From positions 1-17,518 of the forward strand of contig JAUYIO010000012.1 of assembly GCA_030688225.1 (NCBI GenBank): DNA of 17,518 bases, read 5' to 3'. The position numbers and the translations under genes were made by a program. The stretch is from Nanobdellota archaeon. GTDB lineage: Archaea; Nanobdellota; Nanobdellia; Pacearchaeales; GW2011-AR1. A model generated the notes under the pieces. The model was not told where the DNA came from, did no database searches, and was given only the letters and a program-made list of their open reading frames with translations. This document shows, piece by piece, positions 1 to 5,905 of this stretch. The stretch's first letter is position 1; each line of letters starts with the position of its first letter.

Positions 1-145
1 TAGGGGTATTATATCTTGGAAAGCTCATTGTCTTGCATTCAAACCCTTCAGACAATAATTTTTTCAGCGATAAATTTGCCTGAGTATTTTTCCCGCAAAA
101 ATCAGTTCCTTCAAAAGTAAAAATTTTCCCCCTTTTTGTTCCCAT
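1..145 (-). CDS. tmk: Thymidylate kinase, N-terminal part only (cut by window edge)
   Basis: Reading the minus strand from an ATG at 145 gives 48 open codons to the window edge. The peptide starts MGTKRGKIFTFEGTDFCGKN and carries a P-loop of the dTMP kinase type, G-T-D-F-C-G-K-N-T-Q at residues 13-22. It is followed by a helix and then S-F-P-R-Y-N-T-P, which matches the start of the dTMP-binding segment (FPRY) in this family. Thymidylate kinase phosphorylates dTMP to dTDP with ATP. The next gene upstream on the same strand is a thymidylate synthase ending at 235, so the two would act in sequence. A T/A-rich TATA-like stretch lies about 26 bp upstream of the ATG. The C-terminal lid and the rest are outside the window, so completeness cannot be judged. 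Confidence 0.82.
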   Translation of the reverse strand, partial: MGTKRGKIFTFEGTDFCGKNTQANLSLKKLLSEGFECKTMSFPRYNTP

Positions 146-167
146 TTTACCTAAACCTCTTTTTTGT

Positions 168-176
168 TTTTAAATT
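168..176 (-). promoter_or_regulatory. Candidate TATA box for tmk
   Basis: On the minus strand an AATTTAAAA-type stretch is centred about 26 bp upstream of the tmk ATG at 145, the spacing of a leaderless archaeal transcript. The surrounding region is AT-rich, so the match is not very specific. A weak AGGT lies just before the ATG. Confidence 0.4.
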
Positions 177-234
177 AATATTTAGTTTACCATATACATA
201 AGAGTTGTATTTTTAATAAGAATTGCTGACAAAA

Positions 235-1323
235 TTATGCTGCCATTCTTGCCTTAGAATCCCATCTATGAGGATTGTGCCCTTTTAAGCTAACAACTTC
301 TAAAGGGGGCATATTAATTGCTTCCAGCAAAGGAACATCTTTTTCAAATTTCAATTTTGGAATTTCTTTTGGTTCCTTTGACAACTGCTCCAAAATAAAA
401 GGGATATGATCTTTTCTTTTATTTCCTTCTGATTCTATTGGCGCAGTTTTGAGATACCATTCTTTTAATTCAAGGTAATCTTCTCTATTTCTTCTTTTTA
501 TTTTATTAAATTTATTTTTAAATTCTTTCACATTGTCTGAATACCTCCAGAAGTTTGCTCTTGGGGGGACTCCCAAATAAGCATGAGTGTTTATTGTAGT
601 ACAGATAAAATTTCTTGGTTCATAGCCTGTTTCTTTTGCAATCATATGCAATAAAAGAGAATCCTGTGCCTGATTGAAAGGATTACCTAAAAAAATATCA
701 TTACTTCTTTGAACCATATGCAAGTCAATAAAATCCCCCCAGACGCTAAACTGATGCCAGAAAGGACAAGGACCTAAAGCCATTTCTTTTAATTTTGAAA
801 CATTCCAAGCTGAAAGTGTGTGATATCTTGAACCGGGTCTTTCTTTAATTCTTTTTAACAAATTTTGAAGCTGGTCAATTTCATCACCATCTGAATCTTT
901 GTCATGCCTCCAATTATATCCATAAACCGGACCTAAATCTCCGGCAACTTTAGCAAATTCAGAATCATTTTTTATTCTTTCAGTATATATTGCAAATTCT
1001 TCATTCCACTTTTGAGTATGCTTTGGAATTTTTTCTTTTAATCCATTTTTTTTCAAATATCTGTCAAAAGCATTTGCCGTCCAGATATTTATATTTTTGT
1101 CAACCAAACTTTTTACGTTCCTTTCTCCCCTAAGCTTCCAAAATAATTCTTCAAAAGGCAATCTTGCAGGAACATCTTTTGTTGTTATAAGAGGGAAACC
1201 TTTTCTTAAATCAAAAGTAGTTTGCCATCCTGAAATTCCCAAAATATATTCTTCAGTCCTTGGTTCATAACTAACATCTCCATTCCCAAGAATCTCTTCT
1301 AAAATTGTATGATATTCCTCCAT
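235..1323 (-). CDS. thyA: Thymidylate synthase, ThyA type, enlarged variant
   Basis: This 362-residue protein should make dTMP from dUMP with methylene-tetrahydrofolate in the cytoplasm. Numbering from the chosen start, R22, the G-D-L-G-P-V-Y-G block (129-136), S-A-W-N (171-174), the catalytic cysteine C186 in G-P-C-P, Q-R-S (205-207), the dUMP-selective asparagine N217 in N-P-F-N, and H247/Y249 all align with E. coli ThyA. Two positions differ: the paired phosphate-binding arginines (SRR) read S-R-Y (165-167), and the PCH motif reads PCP. The protein is about 100 residues longer than E. coli ThyA, with extra sequence at about 82-125 and 265-325. The open frame extends 16 codons further upstream to 1371, but the family N-terminus (M-E-E-Y-H-T-I-L) starts at 1323 and a TATA-like box lies 26 bp upstream of it, so I use 1323. 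It precedes tmk on the same strand. Confidence 0.9.
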   Translation of the reverse strand: MEEYHTILEEILGNGDVSYEPRTEEYILGISGWQTTFDLRKGFPLITTKDVPARLPFEELFWKLRGERNVKSLVDKNINIWTANAFDRYLKKNGLKEKIPKHTQKWNEEFAIYTERIKNDSEFAKVAGDLGPVYGYNWRHDKDSDGDEIDQLQNLLKRIKERPGSRYHTLSAWNVSKLKEMALGPCPFWHQFSVWGDFIDLHMVQRSNDIFLGNPFNQAQDSLLLHMIAKETGYEPRNFICTTINTHAYLGVPPRANFWRYSDNVKEFKNKFNKIKRRNREDYLELKEWYLKTAPIESEGNKRKDHIPFILEQLSKEPKEIPKLKFEKDVPLLEAINMPPLEVVSLKGHNPHRWDSKARMAA

Positions 1324-1340
1324 TTTTCCACGAATAAAAA

Positions 1341-1355
1341 TTAATTTAAAAATAA
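1341..1355 (-). promoter_or_regulatory. Candidate TATA box for thyA
   Basis: On the minus strand the stretch TTATTTTTAAATTAA is centred about 26 bp upstream of the ATG at 1323. This spacing fits a leaderless thyA mRNA and would place the promoter inside the longer open frame, which argues against the start at 1371. Confidence 0.5.
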
Positions 1356-1381
1356 TTGTAACCCCTGCCAAATATAAAATC

Positions 1382-1389
1382 TTATAAAT
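1382..1389 (+). promoter_or_regulatory. TATA box for thioredoxin gene
   Basis: TTATAAAT is centred about 26 bp upstream of the ATG at 1411, so transcription should begin at or close to the start codon. It is divergent from the thyA promoter. Confidence 0.6.
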
Positions 1390-1410
1390 TGCTTTTTCCT
1401 AGCGGTCTCA

Positions 1411-1737
1411 ATGACAAATAATGATGTGGTCCCGGAATTAACAAATGGAGAGTTTGAATCTTTTATGAAAGAGAAAATTGGTTTTCTTGATTTTTTTGCA
1501 GAATGGTGTATGCCATGTACAATAATGAGCCCTATAATCGATGACCTTTCTGAATCTTTTAAAGGAAAAATAAAATTTGGAAAAATTAATGTTGATGATA
1601 ATCATAAAATCGCACAAAAGTTTGAAGTCTCATCAATTCCAACTTTTGTATTAATCAAAGACTCAAAAGTTGTTGAAAGACTTTCCGGTTCAGTCACCCA
1701 GGATGAACTTGAAGAGGTTTTGAACAGACATTTATAA
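1411..1737 (+). CDS. Thioredoxin-fold protein with CMPC active site
   Basis: This 108-residue protein spans one thioredoxin fold, the normal length for thioredoxin. The redox site is E-W-C-M-P-C at residues 31-36, and the cis-proline loop S-S-I-P-T-F is at 74-79 (P77). No signal peptide is visible, so a cytoplasmic thiol-disulfide reductase is likely. The second active-site position is Met where classical thioredoxins have Gly (CGPC). Residues between the two cysteines tune redox potential in this family, so the partner range may differ. The gene stands alone, with its own TATA box upstream and a T-rich stretch after the stop codon. No thioredoxin reductase is in the window. The fold is certain; whether it acts as a general thioredoxin or a specialised one is not. 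Confidence 0.88.
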   Translation: MTNNDVVPELTNGEFESFMKEKIGFLDFFAEWCMPCTIMSPIIDDLSESFKGKIKFGKINVDDNHKIAQKFEVSSIPTFVLIKDSKVVERLSGSVTQDELEEVLNRHL

Positions 1738-1738
1738 G

Positions 1739-1749
1739 TTTTGTTTTTT
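1739..1749 (+). terminator. T-rich terminator after thioredoxin gene
   Basis: TTTTGTTTTTT starts 2 nt after the stop codon. Archaeal RNA polymerase stops on U-tracts without needing a hairpin. The tRNA promoter begins 17 bp further on. Confidence 0.5.
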
Positions 1750-1765
1750 AGTTCATCAAGAAACT

Positions 1766-1773
1766 TTTATAAA
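1766..1773 (+). promoter_or_regulatory. TATA box driving the tRNA-Lys transcript
   Basis: TTTATAAA is preceded by GAAAC, resembling a BRE. Its centre predicts initiation near 1795-1796, about 5 nt before a copy of the tRNA-Lys 5' end at 1801. No TATA-like sequence lies 26-32 bp upstream of the real tRNA at 1915, where the sequence is GC-rich (GGCCTGG). This appears to be the only promoter for the tRNA. Confidence 0.6.
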
Positions 1774-1800
1774 CTATTTTTATTAAGTAACTTGAGCGAC

Positions 1801-1892
1801 GGCTCCGTAGCTCAACTCGCAAGCTTAGTTGCATTTGAGTTATTGGTGCGTTGCACAGATTTTGTGCAACTAAACATTGCTTGGCCTGGTTA
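1801..1892 (+). repeat. Interrupted partial copy of the tRNA-Lys 5' end
   Basis: GGCTCCGTAGCTCA at 1801-1814 is identical to the first 14 nt of tRNA-Lys (1915-1928). The next 9 nt of the tRNA, GCCTGGTTA (1929-1937), occur again at 1884-1892. The upstream copy therefore holds the first 23 nt of the tRNA in order, split by a 69-nt insert at 1815-1883. No matching acceptor 3' strand, anticodon arm or T arm follows, so this is not a second complete tRNA. The copy sits where the promoter would place a tRNA 5' end. Confidence 0.8.
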
Positions 1893-1897
1893 ACCAG
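1814..1897 (+). other. Structured leader segment upstream of tRNA-Lys
   Basis: Several stems can be drawn. AACTC-GCAA (1814-1822) pairs with TTGC and GAGTT (1829-1841) around a 6-nt loop, with a bulge. GTTGCACA (1850-1857) pairs perfectly with TGTGCAAC (1863-1870) around a 5-nt loop. CTGG-TTAA-CCAG lies at 1886-1897. An alternative long stem pairs CAAGCTTAGTTGCA (1820-1833) with TGCAACTAA (1865-1873) and GCTTG (1879-1883), leaving ACATT bulged out. The long stem excludes the first two hairpins. The segment would be transcribed as 5' leader of the tRNA precursor. I recognise no C/D, H/ACA or riboswitch signature. Confidence 0.5.
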
Positions 1898-1914
1898 TCT
1901 GAGTAATTCATAAT

Positions 1915-1989
1915 GGCTCCGTAGCTCAGCCTGGTTAGAGCACCGGACTTTTAATCCGGGTGTCGAGGGTTCAAATCCCTTCGGGGCCA
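1915..1989 (+). tRNA. tRNA-Lys, anticodon UUU
   Basis: A full cloverleaf can be drawn. The acceptor GGCTCCG (1915-1921) pairs with CGGGGCC (1982-1988) with one T-G wobble, and the discriminator is A1989. The D stem is GCTC/GAGC. The anticodon stem CCGGA/TCCGG encloses the loop CTTTTAA with anticodon TTT. The T arm is GAGGG-TTCAAAT-CCCTT. There is no intron in the anticodon loop, and CCA is not encoded, so it must be added. The precursor would carry a leader of about 120 nt, because the nearest TATA box is at 1766-1773. A minus-strand open frame across this region is only the antisense of the tRNA. Confidence 0.97.
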
Positions 1990-2001
1990 TAACTTCCCCG
2001 A
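1981..2001 (+). other. Inverted repeat across the tRNA 3' end
   Basis: TCGGGG (1981-1986) and CCCCGA (1996-2001) are perfect inverted repeats separated by 9 nt. The hairpin would compete with the acceptor stem in the precursor and has no T-tract after it. It could affect 3' trailer processing or be chance. The remaining stretch to the rpoH promoter (2002-2137) holds an 8-bp echo of the tRNA end (GGGGCCAT at 2039-2046) and no convincing gene. Confidence 0.3.
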
Positions 2002-2137
2002 GATGGACACGTTTACAAAATCCTTAATTTTAGTTTTGGGGCCATGTAAAACATCAAAAATTAACGAAGTATCGATTCCGGACAGAAAAAGTTCAAAAAT
2101 GCCCCGGAAACCCCTTTTTCTTCATTTTATGGAAAGG

Positions 2138-2145
2138 TTTATAAA
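2138..2145 (+). promoter_or_regulatory. TATA box of the RNA polymerase operon
   Basis: TTTATAAA is preceded by the purine-rich GGAAAGG, a BRE-like context. Predicted initiation is near 2165, giving the rpoH mRNA a leader of roughly 60 nt, much longer than for other genes here. Confidence 0.65.
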
Positions 2146-2166
2146 CTAATTTTTTATCAGTTTTGT

Positions 2167-2192
2167 ATCACTTTGTGCTCTTCAAGAGTGAT
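2167..2192 (+). other. Hairpin in the rpoH leader
   Basis: ATCACT (2167-2172) pairs with AGTGAT (2187-2192). A smaller alternative, CTCTT/AAGAG, lies inside at 2178-2188. The structure would sit at the very 5' end of the rpoH-rpoB-rpoA mRNA. No Shine-Dalgarno precedes the rpoH ATG, so the leader might act in mRNA stability or in control of translation. That role is inference from position only. Confidence 0.35.
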
Positions 2193-2224
2193 TTCGAAAC
2201 TAAATTCACTTACCGACGACAGAT

Positions 2225-2437
2225 ATGCATATTTTACAACCAAAACACTTAAAATTATCCGAAAAAGATTCAGAAGAGATTCTAAACCGATTAAATATTT
2301 CTAAAAACCAGCTTCCAAAAATTTTATCAGGGGATATTGGTCTTCCTGAGAATTGCGCCGTGGGGGATATAGTCAAAATTGAAAGAAAAGATTCTGAAAC
2401 AGACGAATTAAACACGTATTTTAGGGTCGTAGTATAA
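2225..2437 (+). CDS. rpoH: DNA-directed RNA polymerase subunit H (RpoH/Rpb5)
   Basis: The 70-residue protein has the normal size of archaeal RpoH, which corresponds to the C-terminal assembly domain of eukaryotic Rpb5. Family motifs are visible: the start H-I-L-Q-P-K-H-L-K-L, the L-P-K-I-L segment (30-34), G-D-I-V-K-I-E-R-K (47-55), and the end T-Y-F-R-V-V. It binds the jaw region of the large subunit and is needed for stable open complexes. It heads the polymerase operon, as in most archaea. Its stop TAA overlaps the rpoB ATG by one base (TAATG), so the two are probably translationally coupled. The start at 2225 is the only ATG after an in-frame stop at 2201. It lacks a Shine-Dalgarno despite the long leader. 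Confidence 0.95.
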   Translation: MHILQPKHLKLSEKDSEEILNRLNISKNQLPKILSGDIGLPENCAVGDIVKIERKDSETDELNTYFRVVV

Positions 2438-5400
2438 TGGCTGAAAATAAAAACCATCTTGTTGTGAAGAAATACCTTGAAGACCACTCACTTGTTGAAT
2501 CGAATATCATTTCTTATAATGAATTTTTGGGCCACAGGATGCAAGAAATTGTTAATGAAATTTCAGATTCCCTTGAACAGGATGAGGAAGAGTTTAAAAT
2601 TAAACTTGGAAAAGTTGAAGTAGGAAGGCCGGTAGTAATTGAATCTGACGGAAGCACTTCGATGATAATGCCTTATGAAGCAAGATTAAGAAACCTTACT
2701 TACGCTGCTCCAATAACCCTTGAACTGACAGTAAAAAAAGACGGTCAGGTTGATTCTGAAGTGGTTGAAATAGGAAAAATTCCGGTTATGGTAAAAAGTA
2801 AAAAATGCAATACGTCAGGTCTTGACAAGGAGAAATTAATTGAAAATTACCACGACCCACTGGATCCGGGAGGATATTTTATTATCAAAGGTAATGAAAG
2901 AGTTATGGTTATGGCTGAAGACCTTGCTGAAAACCAGCCTTTTATCGAAGAAAATTCAAAAAAGATTCTTATGTTAAAACTTTTCAGCCTTAAAGGAACA
3001 TATAGAATTCCTACAACCTTAAAAGAAGGAAAAGACGGAACTTTTGAAACCTCCTTTTCAAGATTTAAAGACATACCAACAGTTGTCCTTCTTAAAGCTC
3101 TTGGGCTCACAAAAGAGGCAGAAATTGCAAAACTTATCGGGAAGGAAACTGACAGTGTTATTGTTAATTTGTATGAATTTGCCCATATTGCAACAGAAGA
3201 AGATGCTATGATGTTTATTGCAGAAAAGACAAATCTTCAAGGTACAAAAAAAGAAATTCTTGACAGGGTAAAGCAAAGAATTGATTCATATTTATTCCCC
3301 CACATTGGACAGGATAAACCATCAAGAATTAAAAAAGCAGTTACAATGTGCAAACTCTTAAAGCAGCTTCTTCTTGCAAAAGAAGACCCAACACTTTATA
3401 CCGATAAAGATCATTATGCGAATAAGAGAGTTAGACTATCAGGAGATTTGCTCGCTACACTTTTCAAAGTTAACCTTGGAATTTTAATAAAAGACCTTCA
3501 GTACTCCCTTCAAAAATCTTCAAAAAGAAAAAAATTCTTTTCAATTAAAGTTCTTGCAAAATCAACATTATTCAGTCATAGAGTTGAATCTTCAATTGCT
3601 ACAGGTGCATGGACTGGAGAGAGAAGCGGAGTTACGCAGAATATGGATAAAACTAACTATCTTGCAACAATCTCACAACTACAAAGGGTTTCAAGTATGC
3701 TTGAGAGCGGTCAGGAAAACTTCAAAGCAAGAACCCTTCATCCGACTCACTTTGGAAGATTCTGTCCTATTGAAACTCCTGAGGGAACAGAAATTGGATT
3801 GAGAAAAAATCTTACAATTCTAAGCAAAGTATCAACAAGAGTTTATTTTGACGAGAATAAATTTGTAAAGGATTTGGAAAGAGAATGGTTTGATAAAGAA
3901 GGAACTGGAAAATCAGAAATTTTTTTCAACGGAAGATTTATTGGGAATATAAACAATCCTGAAGAATTTGTGAATCATGTAAGAGAAAAAAGAAGAAAAG
4001 GTGAATTCCCTTCTCAAATGAGTATAAGAAATGATTCTGAATTTGAAATAGTTTTAATCTCTACAGAACCGGGAAGAGTTTTAAGACCTTTGATTGTTGT
4101 TGAAAACGGAATTTCAAAATTAAAACACGAGCACCTAATAAGACTTGAACAAAATGAAATCAAGTGGAAAGATTTAATTGAACAGGGAATCATAGAATAT
4201 CTTGATGCTTCTGAGGAGGAAAATTCCCTTGTTGCTTTGTACGAAGAAGAACTTACCGGAAAACATACTCATCTTGAAGTTGATGCTGTTGATGTTCTCG
4301 GAGCTGTGACAAGTCTTTTACCGTATGTAAATCATAATTCATGTTCTAAATTAATCAAAGGAAGTAAAGGTTACAAGCAAGCTTTGGGATTATATTCTGC
4401 AAATTATTTATGCAGACTTGATACAGATGTTAGTGTTTTGGAATATCCTCAAAAACCAATTGTAAGAAGTTTTATTTATGATACACTTAATACTTATCCT
4501 GCAGGACAGAATTTAACCGTCGCTATAATGTCTTATGAAGGGTACAACATGGAAGATGCACTTGTTTTCAACCAAGGAAGTGTTGATAGAGGTGTTGGAA
4601 GAAGCTTTTACTTCAGACCTTATTCTGCAATAGAAATGAATTATGCAGGAGGATTAAAAGATGAAATTGCAATTCCTGATAAAGATACTTCTGGTTATAA
4701 AATGGAATCAAGTTACAAATTCTTGGAAGAAGATGGAGTTGTTTATCCTGAAGCAGAAGTTGGAGAAGGAGAAGTTTTGATTGGTAAAATGTCTCCTCCT
4801 AAATTCCTTTCAGAAGCAAGAGAAATTTCAGTAAGAACGAAAAAAGAATCAAGCGTGACAATGAGACAGGAAGAAAAAGGAACTGTTGAAGCTATTTTCA
4901 TGACAGAAGATTCTGAAGGAAATAAAATTGTTCAAGTAAGAACAAGAGACAGAAGAATTCCTGAACTTGGAGATAAATTTGCAGCGCCTTCTGGACAGAA
5001 AGGTGTTATTGGTGCGATAATTCCTGAAGACGATGTTCCTTTCACTGCAAGTGGAATAAGACCTGATGTTCTTTTCAACCCTCATGGTTTGCCGAGCAGA
5101 ATGACTGTCGGATATTTATTAGAATTATTAGCAGGAAAAGTAGGGTGCATAAAAGGAGAAGTAATTGATGGAACTCCTTTTTCAGGTGTTGATAAAAAAG
5201 AATTAGGAAAGCAACTTCAAGAATTAGGATTCAGATATGATGGAAAAGAAACAATGTATAATGGAATCACAGGGAAGAAAATGGAAGCAAAAATCTTCGT
5301 CGGAAATTTATATTATCTGAAGTTGAAATATATGGTTGGTAACAAACTTCACGGAAGAGCATCTGGAAAAGTTGCTTTGCTTACAAGACAACCTGTGGAA

Positions 5401-5700
5401 GGAAGGTCAAGAGGTGGAGCTTTGAGATTAGGAGAAATGGAACAGCAAGCATTAGTTGCTCATGGAGCATCATTATTGTTGAAAGAAAGATATGATTCTG
5501 ACAAAGTTGTTCTTCCTATTTGCACACAGTGTGGTGCAATTGCAATTGATGATACTATAAGAAATAAAATTTATTGTCCTCTCTGCAACAGCGAAGCTGT
5601 TGAAGGAATTGAGGTGTCTTATGCTTTCAAATTATTAATGGAAGAATTACAAGGATTGCACATCCACACTAAATTTGATTTGAAAAATAAATACGAATAA
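2437..5700 (+). CDS. rpoB: DNA-directed RNA polymerase subunit B (unsplit RpoB)
   Basis: This 1087-residue protein is the second largest catalytic subunit of archaeal RNA polymerase. Landmarks in order are the fork-region F-C-P-I-E-T-P-E-G (442-450), G-Y-N-M-E-D-A (702-708), the active-site stretch G-D-K-F-A-A-P-S-G-Q-K-G near residue 845, G-R-S-R-G-G near 990 followed by L-G-E-M-E-Q-Q-A, and a C-terminal zinc ribbon with C1029, C1032, C1047 and C1050. Many euryarchaea split this subunit into B'' and B'; here it is one continuous frame. No intein is visible. It follows rpoH with a one-base overlap, and one base separates its stop from the next small gene. Confidence 0.98.
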   Translation: MAENKNHLVVKKYLEDHSLVESNIISYNEFLGHRMQEIVNEISDSLEQDEEEFKIKLGKVEVGRPVVIESDGSTSMIMPYEARLRNLTYAAPITLELTVKKDGQVDSEVVEIGKIPVMVKSKKCNTSGLDKEKLIENYHDPLDPGGYFIIKGNERVMVMAEDLAENQPFIEENSKKILMLKLFSLKGTYRIPTTLKEGKDGTFETSFSRFKDIPTVVLLKALGLTKEAEIAKLIGKETDSVIVNLYEFAHIATEEDAMMFIAEKTNLQGTKKEILDRVKQRIDSYLFPHIGQDKPSRIKKAVTMCKLLKQLLLAKEDPTLYTDKDHYANKRVRLSGDLLATLFKVNLGILIKDLQYSLQKSSKRKKFFSIKVLAKSTLFSHRVESSIATGAWTGERSGVTQNMDKTNYLATISQLQRVSSMLESGQENFKARTLHPTHFGRFCPIETPEGTEIGLRKNLTILSKVSTRVYFDENKFVKDLEREWFDKEGTGKSEIFFNGRFIGNINNPEEFVNHVREKRRKGEFPSQMSIRNDSEFEIVLISTEPGRVLRPLIVVENGISKLKHEHLIRLEQNEIKWKDLIEQGIIEYLDASEEENSLVALYEEELTGKHTHLEVDAVDVLGAVTSLLPYVNHNSCSKLIKGSKGYKQALGLYSANYLCRLDTDVSVLEYPQKPIVRSFIYDTLNTYPAGQNLTVAIMSYEGYNMEDALVFNQGSVDRGVGRSFYFRPYSAIEMNYAGGLKDEIAIPDKDTSGYKMESSYKFLEEDGVVYPEAEVGEGEVLIGKMSPPKFLSEAREISVRTKKESSVTMRQEEKGTVEAIFMTEDSEGNKIVQVRTRDRRIPELGDKFAAPSGQKGVIGAIIPEDDVPFTASGIRPDVLFNPHGLPSRMTVGYLLELLAGKVGCIKGEVIDGTPFSGVDKKELGKQLQELGFRYDGKETMYNGITGKKMEAKIFVGNLYYLKLKYMVGNKLHGRASGKVALLTRQPVEGRSRGGALRLGEMEQQALVAHGASLLLKERYDSDKVVLPICTQCGAIAIDDTIRNKIYCPLCNSEAVEGIEVSYAFKLLMEELQGLHIHTKFDLKNKYE

Positions 5701-5701
5701 A

Positions 5702-5905
5702 ATGGAAACCTTAAAGAATAAAATCCAGATGGAAAAATTTGTGAAAAGCATATCTGGAAGTGCCATAGGGATTGGGAGAGTGGATGAAGGATTGTATATC
5801 ATAAGAAATATTAATGGGAATGAAACAAAATGTGCTCAATTTTCACAAAGATTATACGAATCATGCATTGATGCAATATTTAATTTATATGGAGAGGCAA
5901 AATGA
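5702..5905 (+). CDS. Unknown 67-residue protein between rpoB and rpoA
   Basis: I do not recognise this protein. It begins one base after the rpoB stop (TAA-A-ATG) and its own stop overlaps the rpoA ATG by four bases (ATGA), so it is embedded in the polymerase operon and probably translationally coupled on both sides. An internal GGAGAGG near its 3' end serves rpoA. The sequence has a lysine-rich N-terminus, a central glycine-containing segment S-G-S-A-I-G-I-G (19-26) likely to form strands, then a probable helix with Y-E-S-C-I-D-A-I-F-N-L-Y. There is no signal peptide, membrane segment or paired-cysteine metal site. Its position suggests expression in step with the polymerase subunits, but no function can be assigned. 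The spacing and coupling make a chance frame unlikely. Confidence 0.75.
   Translation: METLKNKIQMEKFVKSISGSAIGIGRVDEGLYIIRNINGNETKCAQFSQRLYESCIDAIFNLYGEAK
5891..5897 (+). promoter_or_regulatory. Shine-Dalgarno for rpoA
   Basis: GGAGAGG ends 4 nt before the rpoA ATG, inside the end of the preceding small gene. It is one of the few clear ribosome binding sites in the window and fits internal initiation within a long polycistronic mRNA. Confidence 0.6.

Noticed and set aside
1324..1371. Sixteen-codon N-terminal extension of thyA
   Set aside because: The extension is not family-like and overlaps the best TATA-like box; the family start matches the ATG at 1323.
1801..1883. C/D or H/ACA guide RNA in the tRNA leader
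   Set aside because: No C box (RUGAUGA) is present, and the hairpins are too short for a pseudouridylation pocket with ACA at the right distance.
1801..1914. Second complete tRNA or a D-arm intron in tRNA-Lys
   Set aside because: The upstream copy lacks an anticodon arm, T arm and acceptor 3' strand. As an intron, the boundaries give no recognisable bulge-helix-bulge, and the intact downstream tRNA folds alone.
1748..1990. Minus-strand open frame of 80 residues across the tRNA region
   Set aside because: Its N-terminal half is the antisense of tRNA-Lys (G-F-E-P-S-T-P-G type peptide), a well-known false gene, and it also runs through the duplicated tRNA 5' end.
1983..2046. GGGGCCAT repeated at 1983-1990 and 2039-2046 as attachment sites of an integrated element
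   Set aside because: Only 8 bp are shared, the interval is 56 bp, and no integrase or mobile gene is present.
2003..2149. Plus-strand open frame of 48 codons after tRNA-Lys
   Set aside because: It runs into the rpoH TATA box, has no promoter or ribosome site, and its peptide shows no domain-like pattern.
3554..3802. Plus-strand 82-residue frame inside rpoB
   Set aside because: It is out of frame within strongly conserved RpoB sequence and has no signals of its own.
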